A stretch of DNA of 64,000 bases from Fimbriimonas sp. (GTDB lineage: Bacteria > Armatimonadota > Fimbriimonadia > Fimbriimonadales > Fimbriimonadaceae), in contig JARXAE010000009.1 in NCBI GenBank assembly GCA_029866005.1, forward strand, positions 56,328-120,327. Reading direction: 5' to 3'. The notes beneath the pieces are model-generated. The model ran no database searches. It was not told where the DNA came from and saw only the letters and a list, made by a program, of their open reading frames with translations. This document shows positions 43,754-53,128 of this stretch, one piece after another (the stretch's first letter is position 1; the number at the start of each line of letters is the position of its first letter). A program made the position numbers and the translations under genes.

Positions 43754-44587
43754 ATGCGAATCGGTGAGTGGCAAGATCTGAAGGTGAAGCGGGAGTCCGA
43801 GTACGGGCTCTACCTTTCGGATGGCGGCGAGACCGAAGTGCTACTTCCCGAGAACCAGTGCCCGGACGACGCCCTCGTCGGACACTCGCTCAAGGTGTTC
43901 ATCTACACCGACTCGGAAGACCGGATCATCGCCACCCGAATGAAGCCTCATGCCGCCGTCGGCGAGTTTGCTGTGATGAAGGTTTTGATGGTCACTGGGC
44001 AAGGTGCGTTCCTCGATTGGGGCCTCATGAAGGACCTCTTCTGCCCGTTCAAGCAGCAGCATTTTGAGCTCCGGGAAGGCGACGAGGTGCTGGTTTACGT
44101 CTATCTCGACGAGCGATCAAATCGAGTGGCTTGCACGACTCGGTGGTCGAAGCACCTAACCCCGCACCAGGGCGAGCTTGAACAAGGCGACGCCGTAAAG
44201 ATGCTAGTCGCAGACATCCTTCCCGAATTCGCGACGGTGATTGTCAATGGAAAGTTCAAGGGCGCAATTTTCCGCGACGAATGGGTGGATGAGTTGAAGG
44301 TCGGACAGAAGCGAAAAGGGTACGTCAAGCGGGTACGGGACGACGGTCAGCTGGCCCTCTCCCTGCGACCCCAAGGCTACGACGCGGTCCTTGGTGAGCG
44401 AGACCGAGTGATCCGGGCTCTCGAAGCGAACGGAGGTTCACTTCCGCTCTCAGACCGATCTTCCCCCGATGAGATTCTCAGGGCATTCGGAATGAGCAAA
44501 GGGGCATTCAAGAAGCTGATCGGAACGCTTTACCGCGAAGGAATCATCGTCATTGAAGACGACCGCATCGCGCTGATCATCTGCTGA
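43754..44587 (+). CDS. cvfB: S1 domain RNA-binding protein, CvfB family
   Basis: A 277-residue protein with the CvfB layout: tandem S1-like beta domains (about residues 1-65, 68-135, 145-205, with EYGLYLSDGG, GAFLDWGLMKDLFCPF and GYVKRVRDDGQLALSLRP) and a C-terminal winged helix (about 215-277) with FGMSKGAFKKLIGTLYREGII. CvfB binds RNA and affects gene expression in Firmicutes; the role here is inferred. A CACAAT hexamer ends 5 nt before the ATG. Confidence 0.92.
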   Translation: MRIGEWQDLKVKRESEYGLYLSDGGETEVLLPENQCPDDALVGHSLKVFIYTDSEDRIIATRMKPHAAVGEFAVMKVLMVTGQGAFLDWGLMKDLFCPFKQQHFELREGDEVLVYVYLDERSNRVACTTRWSKHLTPHQGELEQGDAVKMLVADILPEFATVIVNGKFKGAIFRDEWVDELKVGQKRKGYVKRVRDDGQLALSLRPQGYDAVLGERDRVIRALEANGGSLPLSDRSSPDEILRAFGMSKGAFKKLIGTLYREGIIVIEDDRIALIIC

Positions 44588-44719
44588 ACGTCAAACGATT
44601 GACGGATGGGTCAGGAGCTTATCTTGCCCCATCATCCGCGCACAAGCTGTTCTTGCCATCGGATTGCTCTTTGGCGCTTATCGATCCCGGATAATGAACC
44701 ACTAGTTGAATCGAAAACT

Positions 44720-44745
44720 TGACAAAGTGGTTCAAGTTTGTCAAG
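44720..44745 (+). promoter_or_regulatory. Inverted repeat / promoter region before the PEP-CTERM gene
   Basis: TTGACAAA and TTTGTCAA form an 8-bp inverted repeat with a 10-base spacer. The left arm is a consensus -35 (TTGACA), but no convincing -10 is at the usual distance. It may be an operator or a hairpin in the roughly 60-nt region before the start at 44806. Confidence 0.4.
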
Positions 44746-44805
44746 ATATGGGTGGCGTGGCGGTGTTGCCCCGCTGTTTTCACGAGAAAACTTGGAATCC
44801 TTATC

Positions 44806-45345
44806 ATGAACCGAGCAAAGTATTGGCTTGCAGCAGCTCTTGCGCTGTCACTCTCGTCCCTCTCCGCCGCACAGACCTTCTTTGGTACCACCGCTGGCGC
44901 GCCTATCTGGAACCGCCCGACGGAAGGTGCTCCTCCAATTTCTCTTTCAGGCGTTGGAACCGAAGTTCCCTATCAAGCAACCTTGGTGAGCGTGAGTGCT
45001 AACGGCTCCTACACCTTCAACATGAATTCCACAACTGGATGGGATTCCTATGCTTTCTTGTATGCCGATCCCTTCAATGCCGCGAGCCCGCTGGCAAACG
45101 TTCTCATTGGCGACGATAACAATGGATCTCCATCCAACGAGCAGTTCACGATTAACCTCACAACCGGCATCCAGTATGTTTTCGTTGGCACCGGTTACGG
45201 CAACGCCGACTTTGGCGCCTACCGTCTTGATGTCACCAGCCAGGCTGGCACCGCAACTTTTGCCCCGGTGCCTGAACCAGCAAGCATGACTGCACTTGCA
45301 GTCGGCGGGCTCGCTCTGCTTCGACGACGACGCGCCACCAAGTAA
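44806..45345 (+). CDS. PEP-CTERM sorting domain protein
   Basis: A 179-residue exported protein: signal peptide (MNRAKYWLAAALALSLSSLSAAQ), a beta-sandwich body (NGSYTFNMNSTTGWDSYAFLY, then IGDDNNGSPSNEQFTINLTTG), and a C-terminal sorting signal VPEPASM, a hydrophobic helix and RRRRATK. PEP-CTERM proteins are processed by an exosortase and go to the surface or matrix. The body resembles a pre-peptidase C-terminal domain. The exosortase is not in this window. The ATG at 44806 matches the signal peptide. Confidence 0.9.
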   Translation: MNRAKYWLAAALALSLSSLSAAQTFFGTTAGAPIWNRPTEGAPPISLSGVGTEVPYQATLVSVSANGSYTFNMNSTTGWDSYAFLYADPFNAASPLANVLIGDDNNGSPSNEQFTINLTTGIQYVFVGTGYGNADFGAYRLDVTSQAGTATFAPVPEPASMTALAVGGLALLRRRRATK

Positions 45346-45354
45346 CCCGACCCC

Positions 45355-45388
45355 AATCCCCACATCTTTGGTGTGGGGATTTTTGTTT
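45355..45388 (+). terminator. Intrinsic terminator after the PEP-CTERM gene
   Basis: A 10-bp stem (AATCCCCACA / TGTGGGGATT) with a 7-base loop, followed by a T-rich tract (TTTTTGTTTG-like). Confidence 0.9.
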
Positions 45389-45460
45389 GTACTGTTGCGA
45401 CTCTGAGTGCACCGATCACTCGCTCGCAACGCGAGGAGGTTTTGCGAGGCTTGCAGCAGC

Positions 45461-46717
45461 CTACGCTGGCGACTTAATCCCGAAAACACTTCTGGTTAGG
45501 AATTCGTTCAGAAACTTTCCCTCTGGGTCTAGCTCTGCCGCATAGTTTCGAAGGCTAGATAGACGAGGATAAACCTCTGCGAGGCGGTCGCTCTGCATGG
45601 TGAATAGCTTCCCAAAGTGCGGACGCGCACCCAGCGGAGCAAGCAACGCCTCAATCTTGGGCAAAACCTCTCGCACTTGCTCCCACAGCGGTCTCCAAGT
45701 GAAGTGGAATGCGACAATATCCGCACCAAAGGCTGGGCTCATCGGGAGATCATCCTTGGCGATGAATCTGATCTCGGAAACGAAAAGAAGAGGGTCCAGC
45801 TCTGATCCCAATGCGCGGAGCGCATCGACGGCTGCCGTCGCGTGCTCAAAATTCACAAAGTACTCCGACTGTAGTTCCTCACCGGCGCTTGGTGTGAATT
45901 CGAGTTTGAAGTGGGCAAGTCGCTCGCTCCAAGGTCCCGCGACTCCTAATTGGTCCGTACAATTGATCGGGTCCATCTCCCTCAGCGGGTGAAGCTTTTC
46001 CGTTGCCAACTTCGCGCCAAAGCACTCGTCCCGACCTTCGAAGAGTCCGTCTTGGCGTTCCTTCACCCACATCTGGTCGACAAAGTCACTCGTCCATTTT
46101 GTGAACAGACTGAGGCTGTAGCCATGACGGGAAAGCACATCGAAGTGTGAGATCAGAACCTCGAACGGAAGCTGTTCGTAAACCCACTGCCTCACCAGGT
46201 AGGTCGGCTCAATCCGAACCGTTGCGTTCGTGATGATTCCGACCGCACCAAGCCCAATCGCGACGAGCTTCGCTTCGGCCGAACCCGCGGCAAGGTTCCG
46301 GACTTCACCGCCTGGTCCCATTACATCCAGGATCAAGAGATCGTTTGACAAGTTCTTGTTAAATCGCCCCGATCCGTGGGTCGCCGTCGCGCAGGCTCCG
46401 ATGACCGAGATGTGGGGGAGCGAAGCCAAATTGCTGAGTGCCCAGCCTCGGGATTGCAGGTGGATCGCTAACTGACCGTAGGTCACCCCCCCGCCGATTC
46501 TTACACTCCGAGATTCGGGGTCAGGTTCTCCAATTTCGCCAAAGTTCTCCAGGGAGACCAAAGTCTCTGATGAGTCGGCAATCGTGTTGAACGAATGTCG
46601 AGATCCCTGAACTTTGATTCTGCGAGAATTGGCTACCAGCGCGGAGAGCTCATCCAGCGACCCGGGCGCAACGTGACGTCCTGTCCCGAACGTCACGTTT
46701 CCCGCCCAGTTCTTCAC
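45461..46717 (-). CDS. FAD-linked alditol oxidase-like protein
   Basis: A 418-residue VAO/PCMH-type oxidase close to alditol oxidase: WAGNVTFGTGRHVAPGS, the flavin-linking His in GSRHSFN, LASLPHISVIGACATATHGSG, and VSEIRFIAKDD, the active-site Glu/Arg segment. Such enzymes oxidise C1 of alditols (xylitol, sorbitol) with O2, giving aldose and hydrogen peroxide. No signal peptide. The start is GTG, which overlaps the acs stop as TAGTG, so it is co-transcribed with acs. Confidence 0.88.
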   Translation of the reverse strand: MKNWAGNVTFGTGRHVAPGSLDELSALVANSRRIKVQGSRHSFNTIADSSETLVSLENFGEIGEPDPESRSVRIGGGVTYGQLAIHLQSRGWALSNLASLPHISVIGACATATHGSGRFNKNLSNDLLILDVMGPGGEVRNLAAGSAEAKLVAIGLGAVGIITNATVRIEPTYLVRQWVYEQLPFEVLISHFDVLSRHGYSLSLFTKWTSDFVDQMWVKERQDGLFEGRDECFGAKLATEKLHPLREMDPINCTDQLGVAGPWSERLAHFKLEFTPSAGEELQSEYFVNFEHATAAVDALRALGSELDPLLFVSEIRFIAKDDLPMSPAFGADIVAFHFTWRPLWEQVREVLPKIEALLAPLGARPHFGKLFTMQSDRLAEVYPRLSSLRNYAAELDPEGKFLNEFLTRSVFGIKSPA

Positions 46718-48696
46718 TAGCCTTCGCTTGCCTCGTAGCGATCCTTGAGAGATGCGACGACGGAGGAGTCTGCGAGAGTTGAAACATCGCCAAGCGCACG
46801 ACCCTCAGCGATATCTCGCAAAAGCCGACGCATGATTTTCCCACTTCGCGTCTTTGGAAGCTCAGCCGAAATGTAGACATCATCCGGCCTAGCGACCGGG
46901 CCGATTTTCTTACCGACATGGGCTTTGATCTCGGCAGTAAGGGCGTCGGACGCAAGGTAGCCTGCGCGAAGAATGACAAAGGCAGCGATGGCTTGACCCT
47001 TCACGTCGTGAGTCTTGCCAATGACGGCCGCCTCCGCGACAGCGGGGTGGTCAACCAGGGCACTCTCGACCTCCATGGTCGAGATGTTATGTCCCGCGAC
47101 GAGCATTATGTCGTCCACTCGACCGAGAAGCCAGAGGTACCCATCCTCATCCAACTTGATTCCGTCTCCAGCAAAGTAGGAGTCTGGGAAGCGAGACCAG
47201 TAAGTCTTCTGATACCGCTCCGGGTCGTTGAAGATTCCGCGCGTCATTGACGGCCAGGGGTGGTCCATGACCAGGAATCCGCCTTTTGGCGTACTGCTCG
47301 CGCCGGGACCGGCAACATCGACTCCGTTCCCATGCTCATCCAAAACTTTGACCCTCACACCTGGGAAGGGATAAGTGGCCGAGCCTGGTTTAGTGGCGGT
47401 GATTCCGGGGAGGGGCGAAATCATAATTGCACCCGTCTCAGTCTGCCACCAGGTGTCTACGACTGGGCACTTGTTCATGCCGATGTTTTGGTGATACCAA
47501 ATCCATGCCTCAGGGTTGATCGGCTCTCCGACAGAACCCAGAAGGCGCAAAGAGGAGAGGTCGCATCGCCCCGGATACTCAAGACCCCACTTCATAAACG
47601 TTCGGATCGCGGTTGGCGCAGTGTACAGAATCGTCGCCCGGTGCTTCTCGATGATGCGCCAGAATCGGTCCTTGTCTGGAGTATCAGGTGCACCTTCGTA
47701 AATGAGCACTGTTGCACCGTTTGCCATCGGTCCGTAGGTGATATAGCTGTGCCCAGTGATCCAACCGCAGTCGGCAGTGCAGAAATGGATGTCGTCTTCT
47801 TTGAGGTCAAAAACAAGCTTCGACGTGGCGTAGACTCCTGTGAGATAACCACCGGTTGTGTGCGTGATCCCCTTTGGCTTTCCAGTCGAGCCGCTGGTGT
47901 AAAGAATGAAGAGCAAGTCTTCGGCATCCATCGGCTCGCACGAGCAGTCGGTGGATTGGGTAGCGACGGTCTCGGACCACTTGAAGTCCCTGCCCTGCTT
48001 ATACGTGACTGTGCCTGTAGCCTCGCCAGTTCGCTCGAGCACCAGCACAGACTCGACGGTTGGGCAACCCATGTCGAGAGCTTCGTCAGTAATCTTCTTA
48101 AGCTGCACAACATTTCCGCGCCGCCAACCGCCGTCGGCGGTGACGATGACTTTGCAACTCGCGTCGTTGGCTCGCTCTTTCACCGAGTCTGCTGAGAAAC
48201 CACCAAAGACAACCGTATGCGCCGCTCCGATGCGAGCGCACGCAAGCATGGTCATCGGGAGTTCGGGAACCATTGGGAGATAGATGCAGACTCGATCACC
48301 CTTTTGAACACCAAGCGATTTCAATGCATTGGCGATCTGGCTGACTTGGTCTTTGACTTCACTGTAAGTAAGAGTCCGGCTATCGCCAGGTTCGCCCTCG
48401 AAGATAATCGCTGGTTTGTTGGCTCTCTCACCGAGAGCGTGTCGGTCCACGCAGTTGTAAGCCGCGTTCAGCTTTCCGCCAAGGAACCATTTGGCATTCG
48501 GAGCATCGAACTCCATCGCCGTGTGCCACTTCTCAAACCAATCCAGCTGGTTCGCCCAGCCTTCCCACCACTTGACCGGATTGTGATACGCCTCGTCATA
48601 GATCGCCGGATCGTTGGCGTTGGCCTGGGCTTTGAACTCTTCGCTCGGCGGGAAAAGGCGGTCTTCGTGGAGGAGGGAGTTGATAGTTTCCGACAT
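46717..48696 (-). CDS. acs: Acetyl-CoA synthetase (AMP-forming)
   Basis: A 659-residue enzyme with every ANL motif: YTSGSTGKPKGITHT (P-loop), TWWQTETGAIM, DGIKLDEDGYLWLLGRVDD, and the C-terminal RSGKIMRRLLR with the catalytic, acetylation-regulated Lys. It activates acetate to acetyl-CoA, so it can use acetate freed by the esterases elsewhere in the window. It is coupled to the alditol oxidase-like gene. A TAAAAT lies 12 nt before the start. Confidence 0.97.
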   Translation of the reverse strand: MSETINSLLHEDRLFPPSEEFKAQANANDPAIYDEAYHNPVKWWEGWANQLDWFEKWHTAMEFDAPNAKWFLGGKLNAAYNCVDRHALGERANKPAIIFEGEPGDSRTLTYSEVKDQVSQIANALKSLGVQKGDRVCIYLPMVPELPMTMLACARIGAAHTVVFGGFSADSVKERANDASCKVIVTADGGWRRGNVVQLKKITDEALDMGCPTVESVLVLERTGEATGTVTYKQGRDFKWSETVATQSTDCSCEPMDAEDLLFILYTSGSTGKPKGITHTTGGYLTGVYATSKLVFDLKEDDIHFCTADCGWITGHSYITYGPMANGATVLIYEGAPDTPDKDRFWRIIEKHRATILYTAPTAIRTFMKWGLEYPGRCDLSSLRLLGSVGEPINPEAWIWYHQNIGMNKCPVVDTWWQTETGAIMISPLPGITATKPGSATYPFPGVRVKVLDEHGNGVDVAGPGASSTPKGGFLVMDHPWPSMTRGIFNDPERYQKTYWSRFPDSYFAGDGIKLDEDGYLWLLGRVDDIMLVAGHNISTMEVESALVDHPAVAEAAVIGKTHDVKGQAIAAFVILRAGYLASDALTAEIKAHVGKKIGPVARPDDVYISAELPKTRSGKIMRRLLRDIAEGRALGDVSTLADSSVVASLKDRYEASEG

Positions 48697-48766
48697 TGGC
48701 GTCTTGTGATTTTAGCCTATCGATTACCGCTTCTCGGACTTGCACTGATGGTTTCTACCGCAAGGG

Positions 48767-48772
48767 TAATCT
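48767..48772 (+). promoter_or_regulatory. -10-like TAATCT directly before the M28 peptidase gene
   Basis: TAATCT ends 6 nt before the ATG at 48779, with only pyrimidine-rich TGCCCC between and no ribosome-binding site. No good -35 is seen. Confidence 0.45.
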
Positions 48773-48778
48773 TGCCCC

Positions 48779-49900
48779 ATGATGCTCGCCTCTGCTCTCG
48801 CCCTAATTTCGGCCGACATTTCCCAAGCGAATCTGCGTTCAATTCTGACCCACCTCGGGACTTATCCCAACCGCAACATCAACACGGATTACTGCACGAA
48901 GGCAGCGGAGTGGATCGCTGGTGAGTACCGCAAGATTCCTGGAATGGACGTTGAACTCATGTACTACACCGTGAAACAAGGTCGCCGAGTCGTTGAGGAT
49001 CGAGAAGTTGTCCAAGTCATCGCGACGCTGAAGGGCCAGACGGATCGGCGAGTGCTCATGGGAGCCCATTTCGATACGATCAACCTCACCGGGGACCCAC
49101 GGACAGCGGTCGCCCCCGGGATTAATGACGACGGCTCCGGCGTAGCCGCCACCCTGGAGTGCGCTCGATTGATGTCCCAGTCCAAATGGAAGAACACCGT
49201 AGTTTTTGTCGCCTTCAGCGGAGAGGAACAGGGTCTTTTAGGCTCCGCCGCACTCGCTGCGCGGGCAAAAAATGAGAAGTGGCAGATCGATGCCCTGCTC
49301 AACAACGACATCGTGGGCGGATCGCAGTCGGGGGCACTCAAAGATAAGAAGCGAGTTCGGGTCTTCAGCGAGGAATCAGACAAACACAATTCCCGGGAAC
49401 TCGCACGATGGATCGAGTGGAATGCGCGGGGCAAAGTGAAAGGATTCTCACCTTGGTTGGTTCTTCGCCGAGATCGTTTCCAGCGCGGTGGTGACCACAC
49501 GTCATTCAACAACGCCGGATTCACCGGTATTCGATTCACCGAATCTATCGAAGCCCTCGATCATCAGCACAACGAGACCGACACCATTTCAGGGATCGAT
49601 TTTTCCTACCTGGCCAATGTTGCGCGAGTGAACTTGGTTTCGCTCCAAGCTCTGGCAAACGCTGGCGCGGCTCCAACGGAAGTTCGCTACGATCCTAAGC
49701 AGGCCCACACCACGATTCTTCGCTGGAAAGGAACCCCGGGAACTCGCTACGTCGTTTACTGGCGCTCGTCTTCATCTTCGGTTTACGAAGGAGCTTTGGA
49801 AGTTGGTGAGTCGAGCGAAGCGACAATCAAGAACGTCAACAAGGACGATCACGTATTTGCGGTCGGAGCGGTCGGCGGAGTTCCGATTTCGGCGAACTAA
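48779..49900 (+). CDS. M28 family zinc aminopeptidase
   Basis: A 373-residue peptidase with a short N-terminal signal-like segment. Zinc ligands follow the M28 pattern: GAHFDT (His, Asp), PGINDDGSG (Asp), AFSGEEQGLLGS with catalytic Glu-Glu, NNDIVG (Asp) and HQHNETDT (His). The C-terminal 70 residues (from about 300, TILRWKGTPGTRYVVYWR) look like a fibronectin III module. It would release amino acids outside the cytoplasm. The 3' end overlaps the convergent gene by 4 bases. Confidence 0.9.
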   Translation: MMLASALALISADISQANLRSILTHLGTYPNRNINTDYCTKAAEWIAGEYRKIPGMDVELMYYTVKQGRRVVEDREVVQVIATLKGQTDRRVLMGAHFDTINLTGDPRTAVAPGINDDGSGVAATLECARLMSQSKWKNTVVFVAFSGEEQGLLGSAALAARAKNEKWQIDALLNNDIVGGSQSGALKDKKRVRVFSEESDKHNSRELARWIEWNARGKVKGFSPWLVLRRDRFQRGGDHTSFNNAGFTGIRFTESIEALDHQHNETDTISGIDFSYLANVARVNLVSLQALANAGAAPTEVRYDPKQAHTTILRWKGTPGTRYVVYWRSSSSSVYEGALEVGESSEATIKNVNKDDHVFAVGAVGGVPISAN

Positions 49901-50544
49901 GCCAACTTGCTCGCGCCGGTGTCCAGTGTGAAGAACTCGACAACATCATCAAGGCGATCTGCCTCTGTCTGACAGGCACCAACGGCCTTGCCAAGCATTG
50001 CCTGAGTATCTGCAATTTCGCCTTTGATCCCAGCGATCTGGGTTTCCAGGTCTTGAATCTGAGCCTCAAGTTTGCCAACGTAGGTGTTGGTCTTGTGGTT
50101 CATCATGTCCTCGTACGCCGAGAGGGCGGCGAGCTTACGGGAGGCGTCTGCAACCACTGACTCAGTGTTGACTCCCATCGCCTTACCCATGGCTCCAATG
50201 GTCGCTTGGACCGTGGTGCGCTTCACGTTAAGTGGTAGCTCCACCGGGAGAGAATTAATGACTTCGAGAGCTTGCTCGGCTCCAAATTCGGCTTTGGGAA
50301 GTCCCGCGGCGTCATAGACGGCCTGGAACTGGACGACTCCGCCCGGAGCCATGACGGCTTCGGTGGTTGCTGTTGTCTCGGGAACTTTGATTTCGTTGAG
50401 GTTAGGCCCTGGCGCCTCCTTCACGATCTGTTCGACGGTTTTGGTCGACGTTACTGCCATCTTCGTGGAAGTGTCGATTCCGTGACTCTCTGGCATTTCG
50501 ACAAACAGGCCCGCGGCTTTATTCAGAACATTGCGAATACTCAT
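49897..50544 (-). CDS. Coiled-coil protein of the OmpA-ABC operon, unknown function
   Basis: A soluble 215-residue protein, Ala/Thr/Val-rich in the middle, with a C-terminal coiled coil (about residues 152-205) rich in Ala, Glu and Gln. No signal or membrane segment. It starts 6 nt after the coiled-coil membrane protein gene, so it is the last gene of the five-gene ABC operon. No family recognised. Confidence 0.7.
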   Translation of the reverse strand: MSIRNVLNKAAGLFVEMPESHGIDTSTKMAVTSTKTVEQIVKEAPGPNLNEIKVPETTATTEAVMAPGGVVQFQAVYDAAGLPKAEFGAEQALEVINSLPVELPLNVKRTTVQATIGAMGKAMGVNTESVVADASRKLAALSAYEDMMNHKTNTYVGKLEAQIQDLETQIAGIKGEIADTQAMLGKAVGACQTEADRLDDVVEFFTLDTGASKLA

Positions 50545-50550
50545 AACTTG

Positions 50551-51453
50551 TTACCCAATCGTACCCACGAGCTCTTCCATGGGGGTGACAGCCTCAATCG
50601 CTTCCGTAAGCGAGTTGGTTTGAATCACGACTTCGTCGATATCGGCAAGCACCTGCTCCGGCGAGCGGGCGCGAATTTCATCATTGATCAGCCCGAAAGC
50701 ATCCGACATCAGCTCCATCTGGTGGCGCAGATTTGTGAGAATCTGACCGATGCGATCCACAAACTCTCGACGACGCCCAAGGACCTGAACTCGCTTTTCA
50801 AGGATCGCCTTCGTTGCAACAACTTGCTCACCGTCCACCCGATCCTGAATCTCACCAATTTCCCGATCATAAAAACTCGCCAACACTTTGGCGACGGTTG
50901 AACTCCAATCCTCACTCGGCTTGGGAATAAACAGATCTGCGGGGTTCTTTTGCTTGCGGGTTTCTCGCTCAGAAATCTGATCCAACGCGCTCTTTTCTTC
51001 ACGCGTGAGCTGATCGTAAACCTCATCGATGAGGCTGACGAGGTAGCGCATGAACTGAGCTTCTTTGACCGCAAAATGAAGATATTTCTCCATCAAGAAA
51101 TCCAGTTTGCGGAGTGCTTCTCGGAACCACTTCTCCTCGCTTCGCGACTGCTGTCCAATCTGGTCTCGAGCAGATTCCAGCCGCACAAAACGCTCCCGAA
51201 TATTAGGATGAACCTGGGGAAAAACCTGATTCTTAAGTTCACGCAGTCGCGCTTTGACCTCTGCGTCGAACTTAGACTTCATTCGGTTCTCGTACCACTT
51301 GGAATCTGGAACGAACAGCAGGTAGGCCGCCTCAGCAACCAAACCGATCAGCAACGGAAGTGGATTCAAAAGAGCCGCCGAAGCCGCGACTAAGCCGGCC
51401 AACCCAACAAGGTTGAAGTTCTCGCTTGCCGCCGCCGCGAGTCGGCTACGCAC
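50551..51453 (-). CDS. Membrane-anchored helical protein of the OmpA-ABC operon
   Basis: A 300-residue protein with a hydrophobic hairpin near the N-terminus (about 16-47) and then a long charged helical region (Glu/Arg/Gln-rich, 50-290), probably cytoplasmic. The start is GTG; the frame is open upstream without an ATG and reads DPSQPTYKS, so the true start may be further upstream. It lies about 45 bases after the ATPase gene. It is not recognisably TelA or another named family; its place in the operon suggests a partner of the transporter. Confidence 0.7.
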   Translation of the reverse strand: MRSRLAAAASENFNLVGLAGLVAASAALLNPLPLLIGLVAEAAYLLFVPDSKWYENRMKSKFDAEVKARLRELKNQVFPQVHPNIRERFVRLESARDQIGQQSRSEEKWFREALRKLDFLMEKYLHFAVKEAQFMRYLVSLIDEVYDQLTREEKSALDQISERETRKQKNPADLFIPKPSEDWSSTVAKVLASFYDREIGEIQDRVDGEQVVATKAILEKRVQVLGRRREFVDRIGQILTNLRHQMELMSDAFGLINDEIRARSPEQVLADIDEVVIQTNSLTEAIEAVTPMEELVGTIG

Positions 51454-51498
51454 GCTCTTATATGTTGGTTGCGAAGGATCGATGTTCAGTATTATCCC

Positions 51499-52323
51499 CT
51501 ACAGAGTCCGGAAGAGGTCGCGAATCTCGTTCACCAAGAGCTGGAACTGCGGTAGTTCGCGGATGTCGGCTCGCCACGCGAGTCCCCTCGCAATGAGGTC
51601 AATATTGTGTTTCACCATTGCGCCAGGAATCGGTTTCCCTTCGGCATCACGCTCTCGGCCTAGTAGCCAAAGGGTATCGCACACGGTGATGGCGGCTTCA
51701 ATATCATGGGTCACGACGATAAATGTCTTCAGTTCGTCCGTACGCGCCATCTCGCAGATGAAGTTGCACATCTCATCCAGCGCCAACGGATCAAGGCCGC
51801 TGAAGGGCTCATCCATGAGCAGGAAATAGTCACTACACATGAACTGCTGGGCAATCGCGACGCGCTGCCGCATTCCGCCCGAAAGCTGCGCGGGATACTT
51901 GTCGCCATGCTCCGCAAGGTCGAATCGGGCGAGAAGCTCCTTCCCCTTCGTGGTGGATTCCTCAGCCGAATGACCAGCCTGGCGGCCCGCTACAACAAGG
52001 TTCCCAAGGACCGTTCGGTGGCGAAAAAGCGGGTACTGCTGGGCAACGACACCGACCATGCCCGCCTTCACTTCAATGCCCTTTTCGGTCACCTTCACCG
52101 TGCCGCTGTCCGGCTGGTTCAAGCCCGCCAAAATCCGGAACAGCTGAGTCTTTCCCATGCCTGAAGGGCCAAGGAGACCGACGACCTGACCTTGGGCAAT
52201 GCCTGGACGATGGATATTCTTGATTTCAGCGTGAACATCACGCAGAATCGGCCGCCCACCGAGTTCGAGATTGACCCCTTCTACTTTCAGGACACCCTCA
52301 CGGACTTCGTGTTCAAAGCTCAT
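51499..52323 (-). CDS. ABC transporter ATP-binding protein (OmpA-ABC operon)
   Basis: A 274-residue ATPase: Walker A GPSGMGKT, Q-loop VAQQYPLF, signature LSGGMRQR, Walker B FLLMDEPFSGLD and switch His in VVTHDIEAA. It resembles the nitrate/sulfonate/taurine-type importers. Its ATG directly follows the permease stop (TAAATG). The C-terminal extension after residue 220 is longer than usual. Confidence 0.92.
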   Translation of the reverse strand: MSFEHEVREGVLKVEGVNLELGGRPILRDVHAEIKNIHRPGIAQGQVVGLLGPSGMGKTQLFRILAGLNQPDSGTVKVTEKGIEVKAGMVGVVAQQYPLFRHRTVLGNLVVAGRQAGHSAEESTTKGKELLARFDLAEHGDKYPAQLSGGMRQRVAIAQQFMCSDYFLLMDEPFSGLDPLALDEMCNFICEMARTDELKTFIVVTHDIEAAITVCDTLWLLGRERDAEGKPIPGAMVKHNIDLIARGLAWRADIRELPQFQLLVNEIRDLFRTL

Positions 52324-53127
52324 TTACTTTCGCTCCAGGCTGAGATTGGCGTAGGGGCAGAGCAGGTTGCGGACGAAGCCGATCAGGTAGTCCTGGCAGA
52401 GCCCAACGACAAGGATGGTGATCTGGATGGCAAACACACCGTCAATGTGGAAGAATCGCTTTTCACTCTCAAGTAGAATTCCGATTCCACCCTCGGCCCG
52501 GGCGATGCCCTCTACCATCGTGAGCATCATCCACCCGATCGCAGCATTCTGTCGCATCACCTCAAATGCTTGATCAAACGTCCCTAAAACGACGACCTCC
52601 CAAACCACTTTCCATTCAGGCATTCGCAATGTTCGCGCATGATCAAACTCCGCTTTCGGAATCGCGCTGACAACGGAAGCCATCGATGTAAGGAAGAAGA
52701 CCGACATGCCGAAAACCAGCAAGCTTAGCTTGAGCGCGGGACCGCCACCCAGCATCAAGGTGAAGATAAGCGAAAAACCGATGAGGCTCAGAAAGCGTGC
52801 TTTGCTGAGTGCACTCACGATCGGTCTAAAGAACGGAATCACCGTGAAGTAAGCCAGCAAAAGGCAGATCGCAGAGGAGATCATCACCGCTTTGAAGTTC
52901 AGCCCAATGCTCGTGAGGAGTTCCCTACCCAGTCCGCGAGTGTTCCAGAGATTCGAGAACGCCGAGGCAACCTCACCGGGCTTTGGAAGGACTTTAAATG
53001 GTGAGGTGATCCAGATCAGCAAGAAGATTGCAATCTGAATCACCACAATCGTGATGAAGGTTGTCCGGGAGATCGAGCGGTTCGGGAGGAATGCGTCAAG
53101 CAGTCCTCCCGGTTTTGCTTGAGCCAT
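52324..53127 (-). CDS. ABC transporter permease (OmpA-ABC operon)
   Basis: A 267-residue BPD_transp_1-type permease with about six membrane helices. The EAA-type loop is DHARTLRMPEWKVVWEVVVLG (about residues 174-194). The start at 53127 lies 1 nt after the stop of the OmpA-domain gene. It should pair with the ATPase to form the transport channel. NitT/TauT-type is the best guess. Confidence 0.9.
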   Translation of the reverse strand: MAQAKPGGLLDAFLPNRSISRTTFITIVVIQIAIFLLIWITSPFKVLPKPGEVASAFSNLWNTRGLGRELLTSIGLNFKAVMISSAICLLLAYFTVIPFFRPIVSALSKARFLSLIGFSLIFTLMLGGGPALKLSLLVFGMSVFFLTSMASVVSAIPKAEFDHARTLRMPEWKVVWEVVVLGTFDQAFEVMRQNAAIGWMMLTMVEGIARAEGGIGILLESEKRFFHIDGVFAIQITILVVGLCQDYLIGFVRNLLCPYANLSLERK

Positions 53128-53128
53128 T

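Noticed and set aside
47260..48195. A 311-codon plus-strand frame
   Set aside because: It is antisense to acs, which has every expected motif; the translation shows no domain or membrane pattern.
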